This document shows, piece by piece, positions 34,522-45,691 of a stretch of DNA of 64,000 nt; the stretch's first letter is position 1; every line of letters starts with the position of its first letter. A program made the position numbers and the translations under genes. The stretch is from CAVRTJ01 sp964507185 (GTDB lineage: Bacteria; Acidobacteriota; UBA4820; DSQY01), in the NCBI GenBank assembly GCA_964507185.1, contig CAZDOY010000002.1, positions 62,001 through 126,000 of the forward strand, written 5' to 3'. The notes under the pieces are model-generated. The model saw nothing but the letters and a program-made list of their open reading frames with translations, was not told where the DNA came from and made no database searches.

Positions 34522-36225
34522 TCACGAGGTCCTTTCATCGGTCTGCTGCTTCAACTCCGGAAACTCCTCTTCCCGGAACTCGCTTTCTTTCCGGCCCTGG
34601 GCCGCCATCCGCCTGAGGTCAACGCGTCTGATCTTCCCCGAAATCGTCTTGGGGAGCTCGGAGAACTCTATTCGGCGGATTCTCTTGTAGGGCGACAGTC
34701 TCTCCCTCACGAATCTGAACAACTCCAACGCCGCTCCGCGTCCTGGCTCGTAACCCGACCGGAGAACGATGTAGGCCTTTGGAACGGCCAGCCTTACAGG
34801 ATCGGGACTTGGAACGACCGCCGCCTCCGCAACGGACTCGTGCTCGATGAGAAAGGACTCCAGTTCGAAGGGGCTGATTCGGTAGTCGGAGCTCTTGAAA
34901 ACGTCGTCGGCCCGCCCGATATACCAGAGATATCCGTCTTCGTCGCGGCCAGCCACGTCGCCCGTTCTGTAATAGCCTCCGGCGATGGCCTTGTGCATGC
35001 GATCGGGATCGTCCAGGTACCCTTCCATGAGCCCCAGCGGACGAGGCGAAAGGGCCAGGGCGATCTCCCCCTCGTCCGCCTCAATACCGTTTGGATCCAG
35101 CAGAACGACCTTGTAACCCGGCATGGGACGTCCCATGGAACCGGCTTTCACCTTCTGGCCGGGCGAATTGCCGACCTGCGCGGTGGTCTCGGTTTGGCCG
35201 TAACCGTCCCTTATGGTCAGCCCCCATGCTCTTTCCACGCGGCTGATGACCTCCGGGTTCAGGGGTTCACCCGCCCCGACGAGTTCCCTCAGCTTCACTT
35301 TGTAAGCGGACAGGTCTTCCTGGATAAAGAGACGCCAGACCGTGGGTGGTGCGCAGAGGGTCGTAACCCCCTTGTCGGCTATGGCCTGCAAGGTGCTCTT
35401 GGCGTTGAAGCGAGGAGCGCGGAAAATGAATATCCCCGCCCCCGCGTTCCACGGCGCGAAGAAGCTGCTCCACGCGTGCTTGGCCCAACCCGGCGAGCTG
35501 ATGTTGTAATGAAGATCGCCTTCCTTAAGGCCCACCCAGTACATGGTTGAGAGGTGCCCGACGGGATAGGTGTAGTGGGTGTGAAGAACCAGTTTCGGCT
35601 TGGCGGTCGTTCCGGACGTAAAATAGAGAAGAAAGGGATCGCTCGACATTGTAGGCCCGTCAGCCTGGAAGGCAGCATCACAGGAATAGGCCTCCTCAAT
35701 CGCCTTCCATCCTTCCTTCTTTTCCGCGGCGCCTACCGTGATCCGGTTGAGGCTTTCGTCCTGAGAATCGAACTTAGCGCAGTGTTCTCCCGCAATGACG
35801 AGATGCTTGACGTTGCCTCGTTCCAGCCTGTCCTGCAGGTCCGCCCCCGTAAGTAGCGTCGTCGCGGGAATAACCACAGATCCCAGCTTCATGGAAGCCA
35901 GCATGACCTCCCACAGGGGCCGAACGTTGTCTAACATGACCAGAATCCGATCGCCGCGACGGACGCCCGTGGCGCGTAGAAAATTCGCCATGCGGTTGGA
36001 ATTCTCCGACATTTCGGCGAAGGTCACGGACTCTTCGCCCCCGCCTTCGTCCACGAGCATCAAGGCGGTGCGTCTATTGCCGCGCGCCATGACGTCGAAG
36101 TAGTCGAGCGCCCAGTTGAATTGTTCCAGGGCCGGAGGCTGAAAGCCCTCGAACGCACCTTCATAGTCCTCGCGTCGTTCGATCAGGAAATCCCGGGCCT
36201 TGAGAAACTCTTCTGCGCCTTTCAT
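34522..36225 (-). CDS. AMP-forming acyl-CoA synthetase 3 (medium-chain/aryl-acid ligase-like)
   Basis: 567 aa from the ATG at 36225 (AAGGAG 9 nt upstream). The N-terminus PPALEQFNWALDYFDVMA resembles the ACSM/benzoate-CoA ligase group rather than Acs. Motifs: LLYFTSGTTAKPKLVLHTH near residue 200, DGYGQTETTAQVG near 345, hinge WYIGRADDVFKSSDYRISP near 435 and catalytic lysine LPKTISGKIRRVDL near 530. It should activate medium-chain, branched or aromatic acids. The TGA stop is followed in frame by a second synthetase tail (34210-34521). It runs opposite to synthetases 1 and 2. Confidence 0.88.
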   Translation of the reverse strand: MKGAEEFLKARDFLIERREDYEGAFEGFQPPALEQFNWALDYFDVMARGNRRTALMLVDEGGGEESVTFAEMSENSNRMANFLRATGVRRGDRILVMLDNVRPLWEVMLASMKLGSVVIPATTLLTGADLQDRLERGNVKHLVIAGEHCAKFDSQDESLNRITVGAAEKKEGWKAIEEAYSCDAAFQADGPTMSSDPFLLYFTSGTTAKPKLVLHTHYTYPVGHLSTMYWVGLKEGDLHYNISSPGWAKHAWSSFFAPWNAGAGIFIFRAPRFNAKSTLQAIADKGVTTLCAPPTVWRLFIQEDLSAYKVKLRELVGAGEPLNPEVISRVERAWGLTIRDGYGQTETTAQVGNSPGQKVKAGSMGRPMPGYKVVLLDPNGIEADEGEIALALSPRPLGLMEGYLDDPDRMHKAIAGGYYRTGDVAGRDEDGYLWYIGRADDVFKSSDYRISPFELESFLIEHESVAEAAVVPSPDPVRLAVPKAYIVLRSGYEPGRGAALELFRFVRERLSPYKRIRRIEFSELPKTISGKIRRVDLRRMAAQGRKESEFREEEFPELKQQTDERTS

Positions 36226-36426
36226 TTCCTCTGTCTCCTTCGTTGGTCCCTTATAGAATCCCGCTGTTCGGTACGACTCCGTCAAGGGCGTCGGTACAGG
36301 TCAACAAGATAGATGGGTGGGGGACGGCGGGCGCCGCCGTCCCCTCCCGTCGTCACGAACACAAGCGGCCGAAAGGCCATTGGACAGACATCCCGGCTTT
36401 CGGCACCGCAAGGTGGATCACCGTCT

Positions 36427-37296
36427 TTAGAACAGATACGCGAACATCACGTAGACGGCTTTCGTCTTTACGGTGTTCTTTCCTGACACGCTCTCCTCGT
36501 ACCAGACGTTCGTGAGGGGGAACTTCGGGAACGTAAACCGGAGACCTGCGCCGACGGCGCCGTCATGACTGTCGCTCTGAGGCACGTAACTTGCGTCCTC
36601 CAGATTCCATGTCCCGTTCTGCTTGTTGTAGTCGTACCGGACGAATGGTTGCACCTTCGCGCTGGCCATCCACGTGAAAATCATGTCCCCGAAGAAGGAA
36701 TTCCCGACCTTCAGGTCCGGAACGCCGGTCTGGTGCCTGGTCGTGTTCCACGTATAGGCGAACGTTCCGGTGATGGCGAGCTTGTTGTTGGCGACCATCC
36801 AGTTGAAGGGAAAGATGGGCGTGAAACTCCAGAAGTGATTGGTGAGCTCACTGCTTCCTATGGGGACGCCGACAAGAAGCTGGGGCTCGATCTGAAAGCC
36901 CCCCCACTTCTGGATCCAGCCGATATCGAAAAGCGGATCGCCGAAACCCGAAACCGAGAACTCTCTCCCGCTGACATTCGCGTAAGGCTGCAACACCTCC
37001 CAGAAATAGGCGACTTTCGGGTGGGGATTGTTCGCCCAGACGTGGGCGTAACGCGTGAGCCCGATGAAACTCTGTCCGCCCGGGGCCTGCATGTCGTAGG
37101 CCGAGTTATTCGTGTTGAAGACCGCGTTCTGGATAATGACGTTGGTGGACGGAACGATTGGCAGAGTCCACTCCAACGGGACTACGATGAAAAGCGGCGG
37201 ATTGGCCGCCATGGCCGAGATCGAGGCGGCCATGAACGCGGCCGTCATAGCAATTGCGAGGGTTCGCGGAAGAGACTTGAACAGGGGCTTTGGCAT
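36427..37296 (-). CDS. Outer-membrane beta-barrel protein, phenol-degradation MetA-like
   Basis: 289 aa. Signal peptide MPKPLFKSLPRTLAIAMTAA and on, cleaved near SAMAANPP. The mature part has alternating aromatic-rich strands with short turns, for example KLAITGTFAYTWNT and KVQPFVRYDYNKQNG, and ends in Phe (VYVMFAYLF), the usual barrel C-terminus. It fits the family of putative outer-membrane proteins found with aromatic-compound pathways (Phenol_MetA_deg). It may pass hydrophobic acids across the outer membrane for the nearby synthetases. AGGAG lies 7 nt before the ATG. Confidence 0.75.
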   Translation of the reverse strand: MPKPLFKSLPRTLAIAMTAAFMAASISAMAANPPLFIVVPLEWTLPIVPSTNVIIQNAVFNTNNSAYDMQAPGGQSFIGLTRYAHVWANNPHPKVAYFWEVLQPYANVSGREFSVSGFGDPLFDIGWIQKWGGFQIEPQLLVGVPIGSSELTNHFWSFTPIFPFNWMVANNKLAITGTFAYTWNTTRHQTGVPDLKVGNSFFGDMIFTWMASAKVQPFVRYDYNKQNGTWNLEDASYVPQSDSHDGAVGAGLRFTFPKFPLTNVWYEESVSGKNTVKTKAVYVMFAYLF

Positions 37297-37704
37297 CTTT
37301 GATCTCCTCTCAACGAAACCACGCCTCCCTTTTCCATTTCCATAGATTACCGGCTGCTCGGAGGTTCGGTACCTACCGCCGCGTGCAGATGCGCGGACGG
37401 TTCAGGGGTGTATGACCGGCCGGACCTACCGGCTGCCGCACCCGAACGGCGGCGCCGGGGAATGGCCTGACACAAAGGACGTCCGGCGGTCCTCGTTCCA
37501 TGAGAAGGACTATGCGCGCTCTCCGCAGGTGCGGACGGAGCAACCGTGTCGTGCGCACGAATCGGCGTCCGCTGTCAGGATCGCGGCCGAGTCGTATCCG
37601 GCGTCCTTTCCCCCGGATGCGCTCACCCGGACACCTCTGATCTACGGCACAGAACCCGTTGCGCCTCGATAGGAGCGCCTCGGCGGTCGCATAGCGGATC
37701 ACTC
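37297..37704. other. Intergenic stretch between the acs gene and the barrel gene, nothing recognised
   Basis: 408 bp between two minus-strand genes. Short frames on both strands lack family features. I see no convincing terminator, sigma-70 promoter or sigma-54 element. Presumably it holds the end of the acs transcript and the promoter of the barrel gene. Confidence 0.5.
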
Positions 37705-39738
<2,034 letters not shown>

Positions 39739-39878
39739 TTCATTGACTCCTACGAAATCTGGTTAACACCCCCCTTATTCGGTTTTGGTACGCGCCCCCG
39801 CCCGGTGCGGGGGCGCATACCTTCATGCCCTTGTGAAGTCACGGCGCAGCGGCGTTCTCCGGCGGCATCGTCCGGTCT

Positions 39879-40451
39879 TCACGCCTCCGCCTTGGGCGGT
39901 CGGGCACCGACCGGAAGCACTTCTCGCCCTGACGCATCGTTGATCACTTCCGCCGCGGAGAGATAGAAGGCCAGGATGGCTGTGATCAGTCCGAGGTAGC
40001 CACCCAACATCTTCCAGCCCGGGCTCCCGGCGAATTCTCCTATGGCCAGCGCCAGGAACGTCAGCCAGAGTGCCAGAAAAATGAGTTGAAGCGCGGTTCC
40101 GATCTTCATGCTGGCGATCCACATGTAGAATGTGAAGACGCCCCAAACGAGCAGGTACCACGCGACGAACGCGCCCGGCACATCCTTTGCGAAAAAAATT
40201 ATGAAGAGTGCGAATGACCACCAGAATGCGCCGTATGAAAAGAAGGCGACAGCGCCGAAGGTATTGCCGCGCGGGAATTCCCATACCCCCGCGACAAGCT
40301 GCGCCGTCCCGCCGTAGGCAAGAGCGAGGGCCAACACGATTCCCATCCCCTTACCGGAATACCAGCCTGCATTGATCATGCTCAGCATCCACGTGGTGAA
40401 CGCGAAGCCTGCCAGGCCGAGTGGCGCCGGATTTGCCAGTTTTCCTTGCAT
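39879..40451 (-). CDS. satP: Acetate uptake transporter, GPR1/FUN34/SatP family
   Basis: 190 aa with six hydrophobic segments. The N-terminal family motif NPAPLGLAGFAFTTW begins at residue 7, and GVWEFPRGNTFGAVAFFSYG near 55 contains the narrow-pore region of the family. These proteins form hexameric inner-membrane channels for acetate and succinate. It is followed by acsA on the same strand, giving an import-then-activate pair. TGGAGG lies 8 nt before the ATG. The C-terminus ends in a short hydrophilic tail. Confidence 0.9.
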   Translation of the reverse strand: MQGKLANPAPLGLAGFAFTTWMLSMINAGWYSGKGMGIVLALALAYGGTAQLVAGVWEFPRGNTFGAVAFFSYGAFWWSFALFIIFFAKDVPGAFVAWYLLVWGVFTFYMWIASMKIGTALQLIFLALWLTFLALAIGEFAGSPGWKMLGGYLGLITAILAFYLSAAEVINDASGREVLPVGARPPKAEA

Positions 40452-41950
40452 GTTTTCTACCTCCAGAGAACTTTGCGCGGATTGCGCAGGCTTCTCGGGG
40501 GACGATACGTGAGCACGGTGATTTCAGGTGCGTTCTCCTGCCGTGTGCTGAACGGAACGTCACCTTTTCCGGGCCTTGTGGAGAAGGCCCGGAAAACACC
40601 ACCGCCCCTTCGGGCGCCTCATGCAGGTAAACGCGGCGACACGCGCGGGTGTTCCAGATGCCCGCGGACCGCGCGTACCGTTCCCTCGGCGAAGACCGAT
40701 GGACTATCGACCTTTGCGATGGTCTGCTCCATGGTTCTGGACAGTGGGAATTCCGCCGCGGACGACTGCTCGCTGACGGTCGGTTGCCGACAGGTGGGAG
40801 AATCGAAGGCTGAAACCCGGAGGATTCAGGTCCGCTATTGTGCCGGCCGTTAGGGGTATCGCCTTTGCCGCGCCGTTTCGGCAGGGCCCGTTCCCTGGAG
40901 ATGTCACCGAGGAGGGACTGCAGCGCTGATCGATTCAGAGGTCGTATCGAAAACTCGCCACAGATGGTCAGCCAGGTTGCAATCCTGCGAAGGGGCATGC
41001 TCGTCGCGTCCTCCTTTCAACGAGACCAGAACGCCCCCTCCCTGTGAATAAGAAGCTCTTTGGGGCAATCCTCCTGCGTCTTGAACGTTCACAAGCGCTT
41101 GCGGGGTTTGCCTCTATCCGGGTACGCGTTCCTTCGGTCCCGGCCGACACCGTGCGGTGCCGGCATTGTGCCCCTGGCCGCTGGACGGCGGGCCCCTGCC
41201 GCTGCATGAGACAAAATCTGTGAGCGCCATATGATTCGCCCTTCCGAATGCCCGCCGCCCGTTCCCCGGATGCAGTCGCGAGGCTGCTGGAACCGGGGAA
41301 AGGTAACGGTTAATGTCTATGTGCTCTACCGGGCGGTCTGCACTCCGCCCGCGCGCCGTATTCAGAAGAGCGATCGACGTCCGCGAGGTAGACGGGACCC
41401 GGAGATCGATCCGAAGCGGGCACCAGGCCCCGCGTTGGCGGCGGAAACGCCCGTCGAAGAATCGTGGGCCTGCCGACTTGTACGGGGCGGTTCTACGGCC
41501 ATGAGACACGTGGACCACAGGCGCGCCCGCGCGCACGCGCAGCAGATCGTGCCGTTTTCGATGTTGTGCCGATCGGGCTGGTTGAGCACCACCAAGTCCT
41601 TTTCTTTGAGGTATAAGCCCAGGGGCGCCTCGTCTCGTCGGATGACATGGCCTACGTGCTAATAGATAGTCCCTGGAGGGGCGCTCGTCAAGTTCTGACC
41701 GCGGGTCACGAGTTCCCCCGTTTGAAGATAGCAACAGGGAGATGCCCCTTTAATTCCGCGCGCCCTGCCCGCACGGCCATCGCCCGCCTCATGAGCGAGG
41801 CTCCCCTCTCCTCGTGCGGAGAATCGGACCAGACCCACTTGAAAGGCTCACTTCAGCCGGTTATGCTTTTCGGGCGGACCCAAGGAGAGAAATCGGCCAT
41901 GTTTTCCGGCCGGCTGGCGACTACGGGTCTCGATGCGCAGGAGGCATCCG
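40452..41950. other. 1.5-kb stretch without a confident gene
   Basis: Between divergent satP and the oxidoreductase gene. Several frames stay open on both strands but none has family motifs, a signal peptide or a convincing start. One minus-strand frame near 41650-41500 (GLYLKEKDLVVLNQPDRHNI) looks more protein-like than its surroundings and may be a decayed fragment; I could not name it. The stretch also has a long perfect hairpin at 40565-40596 and the promoter regions of both flanking genes. Confidence 0.5.
40565..40596. repeat. Perfect 13-bp inverted repeat
   Basis: TTTTCCGGGCCTT (40565-40577), loop GTGGAG, AAGGCCCGGAAAA (40584-40596). The T and A tracts are inside the stem and face the wrong way for an intrinsic terminator on either strand. 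It lies ~115 bp before the satP start, so it could be an operator or a leader hairpin of that gene. Confidence 0.6.
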
Positions 41951-42922
41951 ATGAGAGCGTTGGGAATTTCCAAGTTCGGCGGGACCGAAGTCCTGGAACA
42001 ACTCACTATCGACAAGCCCGAACCCGGTCGGGGACAAGTCCTCGTCAAGGTATTCGCCTGTGGCCTGAATCCGGTGGATTACAAAATCCGGCAGGGGATG
42101 CTTCCGCTACCCTTTGAGCTCCCTCTCGTACTGGGATACGACGTTTCCGGCGAAGTGGAAGCCGTGGGGCCGGACGTGGCAGATTATGAGGTCGGTGACG
42201 AGGTGTTCTATTCCGCCGAATTGCTCAGCGGGGCGCTCGCGGAATATCACGTCGTGAACGAGGACATCGTAGCCCTGAAGCCTTCGGGGTTGCTCCACGC
42301 TGAGGCGGCTTCCGTTCCTCTCGCGGGTCTTACGGCATGGCAGGCTCTTTTCGACAGGGCCGCCATCAAGCCCGGTGAGGTTGTGCTCGTCCACGGAGGA
42401 GCAGGAGGCGTTGGCTCGATCGCCGTCCAGCTCGCGTGCTGGATAGGCTGCGAGGTTATCGCGACCGCGGGCCGGGACAATATCGAACTCGTGGAGGAGC
42501 TGGGCGCGGACGCTGTGATCGACTATGCGTCGCAGGACTTCGTGCAAGCCGCCCTCGAGGCCACTTCCGGCGAAGGGGTCGACGCCATTCTCGATACCGT
42601 GGGAGGCGACACCTTTTTGAAGAGTTTTGATGCCCTTATGTCCCATGGCAGGCTCGTATCCATCGTGCCCGAACACATGGAAGGCCAACCTCTCGAGGCC
42701 CTTGCGAAGGCGTTTTTCAAGAATGCAGAAGTGCACTTCCACTTCATGGAGAGGGAACGTCCGGCGCTGGATGCCCTCGGGCGCCTTCTCGAGCGCGGTT
42801 TCATAGAGCCGGTCGTCAATGAGGTCATCCCCTTCGAGGTAGAAGACGTGGCCAGGGCCCATGAACAGATGGCCACCGGGCACGGACGGGGAAAGCTGGT
42901 CGTCGCCGTTGAAAAGGAATAG
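41951..42922 (+). CDS. Zinc-free MDR-family NADPH:quinone oxidoreductase
   Basis: 323 aa from the ATG at 41951 (AGGAGG 6 nt upstream). Medium-chain dehydrogenase fold: N-terminal domain with NPVDYKIRQGMLP and LVLGYDVSGEVEAVG near residues 45-70, nucleotide-binding VLVHGGAGGVGSIAVQLA near 140. The catalytic-zinc Cys and His of alcohol dehydrogenases are absent, placing it with quinone reductases and zeta-crystallin-like enzymes. It probably reduces quinones or enones with NADPH. The gene overlaps the start of the next one by a few codons. Confidence 0.88.
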   Translation: MRALGISKFGGTEVLEQLTIDKPEPGRGQVLVKVFACGLNPVDYKIRQGMLPLPFELPLVLGYDVSGEVEAVGPDVADYEVGDEVFYSAELLSGALAEYHVVNEDIVALKPSGLLHAEAASVPLAGLTAWQALFDRAAIKPGEVVLVHGGAGGVGSIAVQLACWIGCEVIATAGRDNIELVEELGADAVIDYASQDFVQAALEATSGEGVDAILDTVGGDTFLKSFDALMSHGRLVSIVPEHMEGQPLEALAKAFFKNAEVHFHFMERERPALDALGRLLERGFIEPVVNEVIPFEVEDVARAHEQMATGHGRGKLVVAVEKE

Positions 42923-43937
42923 CCGCCTTTTCCGCGGACTTCTCGGTCCCGCGTCGCTGATCCTGGCCTTCTTCTTCCTTCCGGCATCGCTTCATCCCGC
43001 CGCTGCCGTTCCGGCATCCAGGCAGGCACGGCCGGCCCCCAGGGAAGCCTCCGGCTTTGTCGGGATCAACGCGCACATGCCTACGGCGCGCGACTTTGCG
43101 GCGATGAGAAAGGCCGGTATTCGCTGGGCCCGAATCGACCTTACCTGGGACACGGTCGAGCCCGGACGGGGCGAATTTCAATGGGAAATGGTGGACCAGA
43201 TCGTTCACGATGCACAAGCGAACGGCGTCCATCTCGTCGCCATTCTCGGTTACTGCCCGCCTTGGGCCTCTTCCGGCCCGTCGCGCCACGATCCACCGAG
43301 GAAAAGGAAAGAATGGAAGGCCTTCGTATCCACCATTGTCCGTCGCTACAGGGGGTGTATCGACGACTGGATATTGTGGAACGAACCAAATTCCAGGACC
43401 TTCTTTCGAGGCAGCCTTGAGCAGTTCATTCACGATGTCTTCATTCCCGGAGCCAGAGCGGCCAAGGCCGCCAATCCTCTGTGCAGGATTGTCGGACCGG
43501 ACCTCGCCCATCTCTCCGGGTCCGACTGGGACGGATGGCTCGACCGCATTTTGGAGGAGGCAGGAGCGTACATCGATGTTGTTTCGCACCACTGCTACAA
43601 AAGCAAGCCGGCGGACGTGTTCAGAGAACTCGAAGGCCCCTCCACATTCAGGCTCCGCCCTACGGTCCATGAGATCTTGAAGAGGAGGCACATGCTCGAG
43701 AAGCCGTTCTGGCTTACGGAGGTGGGCTGGCGATCCGACAGGGTGGGACAAGACCGCCAAGCCGGTTACATTATTTCTCTACTCAAGCGCGTTCAACGAA
43801 GCCCGTGGATACGCAAGGTCTTCATCTACGATCTTCGTGATTCCAGGCAGCAGGTGGGATACGGTCTTCTCAATATAAACGGTTCTCCCAAAGAGTCCTT
43901 CATCGCGGTCAAGGGCTTTATCGCAGCCAACGGATGA
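42909..43937 (+). CDS. Exported clan GH-A glycoside hydrolase (GH39/GH5-like)
   Basis: 342 aa from a TTG at 42909. That start gives a signal peptide (basic LKRNSRLFRG, hydrophobic SLILAFFFLPASL, then PAAAVPA). The TIM-barrel domain has the acid/base Glu in DDWILWNEPNSRTFF near residue 170 and a nucleophile candidate in PFWLTEVGWRSDR near 270. Both lie on the strands expected for clan GH-A. The likely substrate is a beta-linked plant or extracellular glycan, but the family cannot be fixed. Start is uncertain; an ATG at 42861 lies in frame but has no ribosome site and would extend the leader. Confidence 0.75.
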   Translation: MKRNSRLFRGLLGPASLILAFFFLPASLHPAAAVPASRQARPAPREASGFVGINAHMPTARDFAAMRKAGIRWARIDLTWDTVEPGRGEFQWEMVDQIVHDAQANGVHLVAILGYCPPWASSGPSRHDPPRKRKEWKAFVSTIVRRYRGCIDDWILWNEPNSRTFFRGSLEQFIHDVFIPGARAAKAANPLCRIVGPDLAHLSGSDWDGWLDRILEEAGAYIDVVSHHCYKSKPADVFRELEGPSTFRLRPTVHEILKRRHMLEKPFWLTEVGWRSDRVGQDRQAGYIISLLKRVQRSPWIRKVFIYDLRDSRQQVGYGLLNINGSPKESFIAVKGFIAANG

Positions 43938-43973
43938 CTCGCCGCAGATCGCCGGACCACCCGATCACCCGAC

Positions 43974-45506
43974 TCAATACCATCCTATCTTTTCTTCGTT
44001 TTCGTAGCAGACCCGGCCGAGAATGTAGGCCGATACGAGCATGACGTAGACGTTTATCGGGGCCGCCACCAACACGCCGAGAAGCCCCATCGATCTATTG
44101 AGCACAGTCTCGGCAAAAGCAAGAATGACGATCAGCGAACCCCACAGTGCGACGGCCATGAAGTAGGGAGGGCCGATCCGCGAGATGATCCTGAAAATGA
44201 GGACCGGATTCAAGCCGGGAAGGACGGTCTCGAAGAGCGCCACTATGGCCACGCAGATGGGGAGGTAGATCAGGTAAAAGACAAACATCATAACAAGCAG
44301 CAGGGTTAACGGCAGGGCAGCAGCGCCTAGCGCCTCTCCGGGCGAGCCCCCTCCCGTAAAATGAAGAAGCGCACTGAACCCTGCGCTACCAAGGCAGAAG
44401 ATCAGGATGAGAGGCACGAGCGAGACGAACGCGACGACGAGCACTTTGAGGAAAGTCACGGCCATGTCGCCGAAGTTCGTGGTGTCCGGCCATTCGGGGA
44501 ATTCGTAGGAGCCGTTCGCCACTTCCCTCACGAGATGAATATAGAAGGCGAACTGGAAACAGGTCACGATGAATATGGCCGCCAACCCATAAAGGCCGGC
44601 GAACCGGCAGGGAATCTTAACCATCTCGAGAAAACTCAGGAAACAGAAATAGAAAAGGGCGTGTCCCTTGAACGGCGAAGAAAGCACGTAAGGCATGTCC
44701 GCGTAAAAGGAGGGCCATTTCTCCCTTCGTTTCAGCACGATTGTCGTCCCGCCGCATGCGGAGCACAGGAGAATGGGCTTGACCCCCACGGTGCCTTTCT
44801 CAAAGCGCTTCAGGCACGCTTCACAAAGGAACCTCCCGCACTGCGCGCACTGACGCACGGGCGCGACATCCGCATGCGCAAAACAGTGGTCCTCGTCCCC
44901 CGTCGCCAGATCCTCCGCGGGCGCCTTGGTGCCCTGGGCACTGAATAAGGCCGCGAGTGCCGCAACTGCCCCGGCCGGCATCCAACGTCCGTCTCCCTGG
45001 TGCACTTCCTTGTCCGGCGTGAGGCCTCCCGAATCGGCGAGTTCTCCAAGTTCATCCAGCGTGAAAGGGCCTGTTTCTCCGCCGTCGTGCCGAAGGAACC
45101 AGGCGCCCTCGCTCTGGCCCACGGTTTTCGCCGGAGATTCCTTGCCGGCCATGGATATCCGGCCGTCCTGGTGAAGCACGATAGGCGCGCCACACTTCTT
45201 GCAAGGACCTTTGGCGCCCTTTGACGGAATTTTGGATGGGTCCACCACGTGGGGATGGCCGCAGGCAGGACACTCGAAGGACAGGCCGCGCCCGGGAGAC
45301 GCCGCGGCCTCCCTTTCCCCGGCGCGTGCGCCCTTTGCAGGTGCCACTTTCGGCTCTGGAGCAGCGTCTTCGGGCCTGCCGTCCGCAAAGAGCCTGATGG
45401 GAGCGCCGCAGGCGCCGCACTTCCCCCGGATCCCGCCTGCCGGGATCTCGTTCAGCTTCATAGTGAAAGAGCGGTTGCAGGACTTGCACCGGAACCGGAT
45501 TTCCAC
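43974..45506 (-). CDS. Multi-zinc-ribbon, GYF-like, B-box-like membrane protein
   Basis: 510 aa from a GTG at 45506 (GGAGG 8 nt upstream). Order: two MJ0042-like zinc ribbons (residues 5-45: FRCKSCNRSF with CGACG; 75-115: FECPACGHPH with CKKCG), a GYF_2-type domain near 135-185 (AWFLRHDGGETGPFTLDEL), a B-box-like finger near 205-230 (CFAHADVAPVRQCAQCGRFL then CEAC), another CSACG pair near 250, and a C-terminal half with five to six transmembrane segments. The cytosolic part looks built for protein or peptide binding. Function unknown; no partner gene is obvious. Confidence 0.75.
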   Translation of the reverse strand: MEIRFRCKSCNRSFTMKLNEIPAGGIRGKCGACGAPIRLFADGRPEDAAPEPKVAPAKGARAGEREAAASPGRGLSFECPACGHPHVVDPSKIPSKGAKGPCKKCGAPIVLHQDGRISMAGKESPAKTVGQSEGAWFLRHDGGETGPFTLDELGELADSGGLTPDKEVHQGDGRWMPAGAVAALAALFSAQGTKAPAEDLATGDEDHCFAHADVAPVRQCAQCGRFLCEACLKRFEKGTVGVKPILLCSACGGTTIVLKRREKWPSFYADMPYVLSSPFKGHALFYFCFLSFLEMVKIPCRFAGLYGLAAIFIVTCFQFAFYIHLVREVANGSYEFPEWPDTTNFGDMAVTFLKVLVVAFVSLVPLILIFCLGSAGFSALLHFTGGGSPGEALGAAALPLTLLLVMMFVFYLIYLPICVAIVALFETVLPGLNPVLIFRIISRIGPPYFMAVALWGSLIVILAFAETVLNRSMGLLGVLVAAPINVYVMLVSAYILGRVCYENEEKIGWY

Positions 45507-45656
45507 CCTCCACTCCTCCAATCAGGATACGATGCATCATAACATACGAGAATCGGCAATGGGGCTTTCGGTTCACGCGCGACTTGGCACGACATGATGC
45601 TTAAGAACCATTCTCGAAGGGGGCTTACAACTTTCTCCCAGACCCCGACTTCGTGA

Positions 45657-45665
45657 TGCTATACT
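45657..45665 (+). promoter_or_regulatory. Extended -10 element before urocanate hydratase gene
   Basis: TGCTATACT (45657-45665) fits a TGnTATAAT-type extended -10, ~27 nt before the hutU ATG. No good -35 hexamer lies at 16-18 nt, as is common for extended -10 promoters. Confidence 0.45.
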
Positions 45666-45691
45666 TTAATCCTTAAAGACGAGGTGTCAGG

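Noticed and set aside
40565..40596. The long hairpin read as an intrinsic terminator
   Set aside because: T runs lie 5' and A runs 3' of the stem on both strands, opposite to a terminator.
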